Part shown: piece by piece, positions 59,331-64,000 of the stretch
Layout: each line of letters begins with the position of its first letter
Numbering within the stretch: position 1 is the first letter of the stretch
DNA from: Hungatella sp. UBA4396
GTDB taxonomy: Bacteria > Bacillota > Clostridia > Lachnospirales > Lachnospiraceae
Direction of reading: 5' to 3'
Length of the DNA stretch: 64,000 bases
NCBI GenBank assembly: GCA_002389905.1
Contig: DGRE01000029.1
Location: 11,001 to 75,000 of the forward strand
Notes under the pieces: model-generated
What the model saw: only the letters and a program-made list of their open reading frames with translations
What the model was told of the DNA's origin: nothing
Databases searched by the model: none
Position numbers and translations under genes: made by a program

Positions 59331-59526
59331 CTATCCCTTGCCGAAAGCAGCTTAATGAAGACGAACGAAAAAAAGCGTTAGCCAGTTTAGCTGAGTGAAC
59401 ATTCATCAGATGAGAGGGGAAAAGAATCAGGTCATAACTGGAAAGCGCGAAAAAGGAGAGCCTTGCAGGCCTGTTGTCATGATGCCAGGGAATGCATGGG
59501 CTGAGATAAGGAAAGGTGAGAATAAG

Positions 59527-59769
59527 ATGAGAAAGTACAAAAACGGAGGTCAGCTTGAAACGGTTATATGTAATTGCTGCGGAAAAAAGATCATCGTATT
59601 AAAAGGAGTAGCCAGGGAAGGGGTTATGCACATCAGCCATGCCTGGGATTTCTTTTCAGAGAAAGATGGGGAAGTTCATCATTTTGATTTATGCGAGACC
59701 TGCTACGATGCCATGATTTCGGAATTCAGGATTCCGGTGGAGAGAGAAGAACAGCTGGAATATTTATAG
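59527..59769 (+). CDS. Small four-cysteine zinc-binding protein, unknown function
   Basis: 80 residues from ATG 59527 (GGTGAG upstream); a longer in-frame start at 59395 has poor context. ICNCCGKKIIV and DLCETCYDAMIS supply two CxxC pairs about 40 residues apart, with His residues between them (HISHAWDFF, EVHHFDL). A small zinc-finger-like fold is likely. Function unknown. It is flanked by the rimI terminator and the promoter of the structured element. Confidence 0.7.
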   Translation: MRKYKNGGQLETVICNCCGKKIIVLKGVAREGVMHISHAWDFFSEKDGEVHHFDLCETCYDAMISEFRIPVEREEQLEYL

Positions 59770-59799
59770 TTGCTAATTGCCTCTTCTTTGTGTTATGCT
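59770..59799 (+). promoter_or_regulatory. Extended -10 promoter ahead of structured element copy 2
   Basis: TTGCTA (59770-59775), 18-nt spacer, TGTTATGCT (TG at 59791-59792, -10 at 59794-59799). Start expected near 59806, about 5 nt before the element. The -35 overlaps the stop codon of the upstream small gene. Confidence 0.5.
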
Positions 59800-59810
59800 T
59801 TTAGAGTTCA

Positions 59811-59939
59811 GCGGTGCAGAAATATTTGACCGAGTGGAGCGTGTGAGCTTGCTCACAAAGCACCAGGCGGGCGAATATTTCTATAGGGCGGAACGCCCGT
59901 CATGAATAATTTGGCGCAGCCAAATTATGAATGCACCGC
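59811..59939 (+). ncRNA. Structured leader-like element, copy 2
   Basis: 129 nt. Outer stem GCGGTGC (59811-59817) with GCACCGC (59933-59939). Second stem AGAAATATT (59818-59826) with AATATTTCT (59874-59882) encloses a TGTGAGC/GCTCACA hairpin. Short hairpin GGGCGGAACGCCC at 59886-59898. Last hairpin ATAATTTGGC/GCCAAATTAT at 59906-59928. The helix order matches copy 1 at 23004-23133, yet most stem sequences differ with compensating changes. The shared unpaired or nearby string is ATAGGGCG...CCCGT. It ends 76 nt before the RNase Z ATG. Confidence 0.5.
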
Positions 59940-60015
59940 GTCCGATCGCCAATACAGTAAAACTTGTTGTTTTTCTGTACCAACTCAAAAATCAAACTAG
60001 AGAAGAGGAAATTTT

Positions 60016-60927
60016 ATGCTGGATATATGTTTGCTGGGAACCGGAGGGATGATGCCTCTGCCCTACCGTTGGCTGACGGCCATGATGGCAAGATGCGACG
60101 GAAGCAGTCTCCTCATTGACTGCGGGGAAGGAACCCAGATTGCCTTAAAGGAAAAGGGCTGGAGTCCCAAGCCCATTGATGTCATTTGCTTCACCCACTA
60201 TCACGCCGACCACATCAGCGGCCTTCCCGGTCTGCTTCTGACCATGGGAAATGCCGAGAGGACAGAGCCTCTGACCTTAATCGGGCCAAGAGGCTTGGAG
60301 CGGGTGGTGGGAGCCCTGCGGACCATTGCTCCGGAGCTGCCTTTTGACCTGGAATTCATCGAACTTTCCGAAAACCAGGAACAGATAAAAGCCGGCCCCT
60401 ATGTGATTGACGCTTACCGGGTAAATCACAACGTGATATGCTACGGCTATTCCATCTCCATTCCAAGGACAGGCCGCTTTGACGTGGACCGGGCCAGAGA
60501 GGCCCAAATTCCTCAAAAGTTCTGGAGCCGCCTGCAAAAGGGAGAGATTATAGAGGACGGAGAACGGACTCTGACTCCCGACATGGTCTTAGGACCTGCA
60601 AGGAGAGGACTGAAAGTCACTTACTGCACCGATACAAGACCGGTTCCTGTGATTGCAGAATATGCCAGGGAGGCGGATCTTTTTATCTGCGAAGGCATGT
60701 ACGGAGAAGAGGGAAAAGAGGCAAAGGCCAGGGAATACAGACACATGACCTTTTACGAAGCCGCCAGACTGGCAAAAGAAGCCCAGCCGAAACAGATGTG
60801 GCTGACTCATTACAGCCCCTCCCTTACAAGACCCGAGGAGTTTATGGACAAGGTCCGGGAAATCTTTCCCCGGTCCAAAGCCGCCAGAGATGGTTGGACC
60901 CTGGAACTGGAATTTGATGAGGAATGA
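60016..60927 (+). CDS. rnz: Ribonuclease Z
   Basis: 303-residue metallo-beta-lactamase-fold nuclease that trims tRNA 3' ends. Zinc motif CFTHYHADHISGLPG, upstream LIDCGEGTQIAL, Asp in YCTDTRPVP, His in EYRHMTFYEAA, and the terminal WLTHYSPSL. A long-insert exosite region lies around residues 140-200. GAAGAGGAA precedes the ATG. The two tRNA-Ser genes near the window end do not encode CCA, so RNase Z processing applies to them. Confidence 0.95.
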   Translation: MLDICLLGTGGMMPLPYRWLTAMMARCDGSSLLIDCGEGTQIALKEKGWSPKPIDVICFTHYHADHISGLPGLLLTMGNAERTEPLTLIGPRGLERVVGALRTIAPELPFDLEFIELSENQEQIKAGPYVIDAYRVNHNVICYGYSISIPRTGRFDVDRAREAQIPQKFWSRLQKGEIIEDGERTLTPDMVLGPARRGLKVTYCTDTRPVPVIAEYAREADLFICEGMYGEEGKEAKAREYRHMTFYEAARLAKEAQPKQMWLTHYSPSLTRPEEFMDKVREIFPRSKAARDGWTLELEFDEE

Positions 60928-60931
60928 GGAA

Positions 60932-61975
60932 ATGGCAATGAAGAAAAATCATACAGAAGAAGATGTTTATATACTGGCCATTGAAAGCTCCTGTGATGAA
61001 ACAGCGGCATCAGTGGTGAAAAACGGAAGAGAGGTCCTTTCCAATGTGATTTCCTCCCAGATCGCCCTTCACACGGTCTACGGAGGAGTGGTGCCGGAAA
61101 TCGCCTCCAGAAAGCACATTGAAAAGATCAACCAGGTCATTGAAACGGCCCTTTCGGAAGCAAATGTCACTTTAAAGGACATAGATGCCATCGGAGTGAC
61201 CTATGGTCCCGGACTTGTGGGAGCCCTTTTGGTAGGCGTTGCAGAAGCAAAGGCCATTGCCTATGCTGCCAAAAAGCCTTTGGTAGGCGTACACCATATA
61301 GAAGGCCACATATCCGCCAACTTTATCGAGCACCCGGAGCTGGAGCCGCCATTTCTCTGTCTCATCGTATCAGGAGGCCATACCCATCTGGTCATTGTAA
61401 AGGATTACGGGGAATTTGAAATTCTGGGCCGGACCAGAGATGATGCGGCAGGCGAAGCATTTGACAAGGTGGCAAGAGCTGTAGGCCTTGGATATCCGGG
61501 CGGCCCCAAGATTGATAAAGCGGCCAAAGAAGGAAATCCCGATGCCATCTCATTTCCAAGGGCCAAGGTGGAAGGAAATGTCTATGATTTCAGCTTCAGC
61601 GGCTTAAAGTCAGCAGTTTTAAACCACATCAACCATGGAAAAATGATGGGAGAAGAAATAAATGTTCCTGATCTGGCAGCTTCCTTCCAAAAAGCTGTTG
61701 TAGATGTGCTGGTCAGCCACACCATGGCTGCCGCAAAGGAATACGGCATTAAAAAGATTGCCATAGCAGGAGGCGTAGCCTCTAATTCCGCTCTCAGGGA
61801 AGGAATGGCCCTTGCCTGTAAAAAAACCGGAGCCGACTTCTATTATCCATCCCCCATTTACTGCACCGATAATGCAGCCATGATCGCCGTTGCCGCTTAC
61901 TATGAATACATCAACGGAGCCAGGGCGGACTGGGATTTAAATGCAGTTCCCAATTTAAAATTAGGGGAGAGGTGA
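60932..61975 (+). CDS. tsaD: t6A biosynthesis transferase TsaD
   Basis: About 347 residues; ATG 60932 or 60938 both have GAGG-type ribosome sites in the end of rnz. ILAIESSCDETAASVVKNGR opens the ASKHA fold. The metal-binding HxxxH is in VGVHHIEGHISANF. SGGHTHLVIVKDYG and GGVASNSALREGMALA follow. Transfers threonylcarbamoyl to A37 of tRNA, with TsaB and TsaE encoded upstream. Confidence 0.95.
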   Translation: MAMKKNHTEEDVYILAIESSCDETAASVVKNGREVLSNVISSQIALHTVYGGVVPEIASRKHIEKINQVIETALSEANVTLKDIDAIGVTYGPGLVGALLVGVAEAKAIAYAAKKPLVGVHHIEGHISANFIEHPELEPPFLCLIVSGGHTHLVIVKDYGEFEILGRTRDDAAGEAFDKVARAVGLGYPGGPKIDKAAKEGNPDAISFPRAKVEGNVYDFSFSGLKSAVLNHINHGKMMGEEINVPDLAASFQKAVVDVLVSHTMAAAKEYGIKKIAIAGGVASNSALREGMALACKKTGADFYYPSPIYCTDNAAMIAVAAYYEYINGARADWDLNAVPNLKLGER

Positions 61976-61979
61976 TCCG

Positions 61980-62684
61980 ATGAAGGGAAGAACAGCAGCA
62001 GTCCTTTTAGCAGCAGGAAAAGGGACCCGCATGGAAAGCCAGGTTCATAAGCAATACCTGGAGATTTCCGGGAAACCCCTTCTGTATTATACTCTCTGCG
62101 CCTTTGAGAACAGCTCCGTGGATGATATCATCCTGGTGACAGGCCATGGGGAAATGGAGTACTGCCAAAGTGAAATCGTAGAAAAGTACGGCTTCACCAA
62201 GGTAAAAGCCATTACAGAAGGCGGAAAAGAACGATACCACTCCGTATACCAGGGACTGAAAGCGGTGAAGAACTGTGAATATGTCCTGATTCACGACGGA
62301 GCCAGACCCTGCGTGACGGCTGAAATCATCGACAGTGCTTCCCTTGGAGCCAGAACCTACCGGGCCTGCGTGGTGGGAATGCCGGTCAAAGACACTATAA
62401 AAATTTCCGATGAAGAGGAATTTGCTTCCATAACACCGGACCGGAGCCGCCTTTGGCTGATCCAGACCCCCCAGGCATTTGAATACGGCCTTGTTCTGAG
62501 CGCTTATGAAATGCTCATGTCATCAGAACAGCATCAGGAGGGAATCACCGACGACGCCATGGTGGTGGAAACCATGACCAAGGAAAAAGTGAAGTTGATC
62601 CGGGGCGATTATTCTAATATTAAGGTCACCACACCGGAGGACTTGGAAATCGCAGCTCTATTTCTGCAAAAAGCATTTGTATAA
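61980..62684 (+). CDS. ispD: 2-C-methyl-D-erythritol 4-phosphate cytidylyltransferase
   Basis: 234 residues. AVLLAAGKGTRMESQVHKQY holds the CTP-binding loop with Arg and Lys. HDGARPCVT, PVKDTIK, IQTPQAF and the terminal IKVTTPEDLEIA are family motifs. Third step of the MEP isoprenoid pathway. No ispF is adjacent. Followed by a strong terminator. Confidence 0.95.
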   Translation: MKGRTAAVLLAAGKGTRMESQVHKQYLEISGKPLLYYTLCAFENSSVDDIILVTGHGEMEYCQSEIVEKYGFTKVKAITEGGKERYHSVYQGLKAVKNCEYVLIHDGARPCVTAEIIDSASLGARTYRACVVGMPVKDTIKISDEEEFASITPDRSRLWLIQTPQAFEYGLVLSAYEMLMSSEQHQEGITDDAMVVETMTKEKVKLIRGDYSNIKVTTPEDLEIAALFLQKAFV

Positions 62685-62729
62685 GGATATTGCACTTCCT
62701 ATGTCCAGACAAATAAAATTCAAATCCCG

Positions 62730-62761
62730 GCAGGCCCCTCAACAGGAGGCCTGCTTTTTTT
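62730..62761 (+). terminator. Terminator after ispD
   Basis: GCAGGCC (62730-62736) pairs perfectly with GGCCTGC (62748-62754), then seven T. Confidence 0.85.
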
Positions 62762-62794
62762 CTCCAAGCCTTGAATTCTCCAATGTTCATGAAT

Positions 62795-62823
62795 TTGACA
62801 ATTAAAATGATCTGTGCTAGCAT
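62795..62823 (+). promoter_or_regulatory. Promoter of the betaine-binding-like lipoprotein gene
   Basis: Perfect TTGACA (62795-62800), 17-nt spacer, TAGCAT (62818-62823). Confidence 0.6.
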
Positions 62824-62932
62824 GAAAGACATATTGCCTCAAAATGAGAAATAGATACAAAGGAAGACAGAAAGAACCTTGAATCGAAAGTACAGGGAAG
62901 CTTTCTGGGTAAATGAATCAAAGGAGAGAGTT

Positions 62933-63481
62933 ATGGGAAAGAAAATAATCGGGACGATTCTTGCATTGTCAATTGCGGCTGTGGGGCTGTTCGGCTGCCG
63001 CAGACTCAGGATTGAAGAACCGGAGAGGAATATAAGACTGACTTATGTGGACTGGGATGAAGGAATAGCCCTGACCAGCCTGGCCGCCGCAGTGCTGGAG
63101 GACAGAATGGGCTATCGGGCAGAACTTATCATGGAAGATGCTGATGCTGCCTTTGCCGCTCTTGCTGCCGGGGACACAGATGCTTTTTTGAATGTACGCC
63201 TTCCGGTCACCCACAAAAACCAGGTGGAACAATACGAAAGTGACATGATAGATCTGGGTATTTCTTATGAAAGTGAAGAAAGTGTTCATAAATATGTCCG
63301 AAAAGGGTTAGAATCAGATATGCCGGAGGTCGCATTGTTTTTAAAGAGCTTTAAAGTGAATGAGGCAGAACTGAGAGATTTTATGAAGTCTATGAGAGAA
63401 GACGGCAAGGAACCCCTAGAATCAGCCCGGGACTGGATAAAGTTTCATACGGAGCTGATTAACGGCTGGATCAGCGGGTAG
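62933..63481 (+). CDS. Shrunken glycine-betaine-type (OpuAC-like) binding lipoprotein
   Basis: 182 residues from ATG 62933 (AAAGGAGAGAG upstream; a longer in-frame start at 62879 lacks one). Signal peptide with lipobox VGLFGC. RLTYVDWDEGIALTSLAAAV, GYRAELIMEDADAAFAALAA and GDTDAFLNVRLPVTH match the first lobe of OpuAC proteins. VHKYVRKGLESDMPEVALFL and PLESARDWIKFHTELINGWI match their C-terminal end. The roughly 100-residue second lobe between them is absent, and the join after DLGISYE is in frame. No permease or ATPase genes are adjacent. It may be a sensor or scavenger rather than a transport subunit. Confidence 0.75.
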   Translation: MGKKIIGTILALSIAAVGLFGCRRLRIEEPERNIRLTYVDWDEGIALTSLAAAVLEDRMGYRAELIMEDADAAFAALAAGDTDAFLNVRLPVTHKNQVEQYESDMIDLGISYESEESVHKYVRKGLESDMPEVALFLKSFKVNEAELRDFMKSMREDGKEPLESARDWIKFHTELINGWISG

Positions 63482-63582
63482 CCCGGCAGGGTGATTTTGC
63501 CCGGAATAAGAGGTAAAAAGCAGGGCTTTTGGCCCGCTTTCAAAGCCAGAAAATATTAGTGTGAAAAAAATGTAAAAACATG

Positions 63583-63611
63583 TTGACAGAACAATCAAAC
63601 AATGATAAACT
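63583..63611 (+). promoter_or_regulatory. Upstream promoter-like site before the tRNA-Ser pair
   Basis: TTGACA (63583-63588), 17-nt spacer, TAAACT (63606-63611), about 120 nt upstream of the first tRNA. Confidence 0.5.
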
Positions 63612-63689
63612 ATCCAAGTTGCAGCTCGTGAGAGTCGCAAAATTGAACTTAAGAGTCTCCAAGAGATTTAAAGAAATAGAAAAAAGTGC

Positions 63690-63718
63690 TTGACAAAAGC
63701 ATGGACTTCTATTAAAAT
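63690..63718 (+). promoter_or_regulatory. Promoter of the tRNA-Ser genes
   Basis: Perfect TTGACA (63690-63695), 17-nt spacer, TAAAAT (63713-63718); start expected about 8 nt before the tRNA. Confidence 0.7.
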
Positions 63719-63732
63719 GTAAAAGCACATTT

Positions 63733-63818
63733 GGAGAGGTATCGAAGTGGTCATAACGAGGCGGTCTTGAAAACCGTTTGTCCGCAAGGGCGCGTGGGTT
63801 CGAATCCCACCCTCTCCG
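63733..63818 (+). tRNA. tRNA-Ser (UGA anticodon)
   Basis: Acceptor GGAGAGG pairs with CCTCTCC. Anticodon arm GGTCTTGAAAACC reads TGA, a long variable arm (GTCCGCAAGGGCGC) marks class II, and the T-arm is GGGTTCGAATCCC. Discriminator G; CCA is not encoded. Confidence 0.93.
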
Positions 63819-63859
63819 TTGGCAGATTTTAAGCCGCTGAATAACATAAACAGCTACCT

Positions 63860-63948
63860 GCAGAAGTACCCAAGTGGCTGAAGGGGCTCCCCTGGAAAGG
63901 GAGTAGGCCGTTAATAGCGGCGCGAGGGTTCAAATCCCTCCTTCTGCG
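63860..63948 (+). tRNA. tRNA-Ser (GGA anticodon)
   Basis: Acceptor GCAGAAG pairs with CTTCTGC. Anticodon arm CTCCCCTGGAAAGGGAG reads GGA. Long variable arm (GGCCGTTAATAGCGGC) and T-arm GGGTTCAAATCCC. Discriminator G; CCA is not encoded. 41 nt after the first tRNA-Ser and likely cotranscribed. Confidence 0.93.
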
Positions 63949-64000
63949 TTAACATCTGGCTGATGCGAAAGTTTCAAATGGATGTACAAGCACTTTGAAA

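Noticed and set aside
59255..59398. 47-codon open frame starting in an ATGA overlap with rimI
   Set aside because: The rimI terminator (stem plus T6) lies inside it, there is no independent ribosome site and no recognisable motif.

Overview
The window looks like a chromosome segment of a Clostridia member, most likely family Lachnospiraceae (Lacrimispora / Enterocloster / Hungatella-type). The pointers are the SCIFF peptide with its radical SAM maturase next to tgt and yajC, strong AGGAGG-type ribosome binding sites, TTG/GTG starts, a prfB gene with a programmed frameshift, a TsaE-TsaB-RimI...TsaD cluster, and moderate G+C coding DNA with AT-rich spacers. All assignments come from reading the sequence and recalling protein families; no database search was run.

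Layout. 1-10.5 kb is a defence island: the 5' part of an outward-facing tyrosine recombinase, a four-gene Wadjet (JetABCD) operon, and a two-gene unit of an AAA ATPase plus a small Toprim-like protein that I do not recognise as a named system. 10.5-13.2 kb holds small accessory genes: two facing coiled-coil proteins and a secreted choline/glucan-binding repeat protein. 13.5-27 kb is a surface-polysaccharide locus: a ThDP enzyme, an extended SDR, a C-methyltransferase, a secondary alcohol dehydrogenase, three GT2-type glycosyltransferases, a polyprenyl-phosphate sugar-1-P transferase and an LCP ligase. HtrA, a chemotaxis receptor, ClpX and LspA follow.

33-38.6 kb has a MarR-pirin-nitroreductase unit with a perfect 15+15 bp operator over its promoter, then scfA (SCIFF), scfB, tgt and yajC. 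38.7-44.1 kb is a catabolic module: a PrpR-N/AAA/Fis regulator whose AAA domain is degenerate, divergent from a LarA-type nickel 2-hydroxyacid racemase, a glycerate kinase and a KDG-permease-family transporter. Three copies of one 15-bp palindrome lie in the divergent promoter region. 44-64 kb is mostly housekeeping: an EF-P-modification-type reductase, TrxB, HPF, SecA, RF2, an ACT-domain protein, homoserine dehydrogenase, aspartokinase, Tex, TsaE/TsaB/RimI, RNase Z, TsaD, IspD, a shrunken glycine-betaine-type binding lipoprotein and two tRNA-Ser genes.

The most unusual items are: (i) two ~130-nt intergenic elements, at 23004-23133 and 59811-59939, with the same four-helix architecture and different but compensated stem sequences, each directly downstream of a promoter-like site and 63-76 nt upstream of a start codon; (ii) the AAA + Toprim-like pair behind Wadjet; (iii) the LarA/glycerate-kinase module with its degenerate regulator and triple operator; (iv) a cluster of abutting DnaA boxes upstream of secA; (v) a betaine-binding-type protein that seems to have lost its second lobe.
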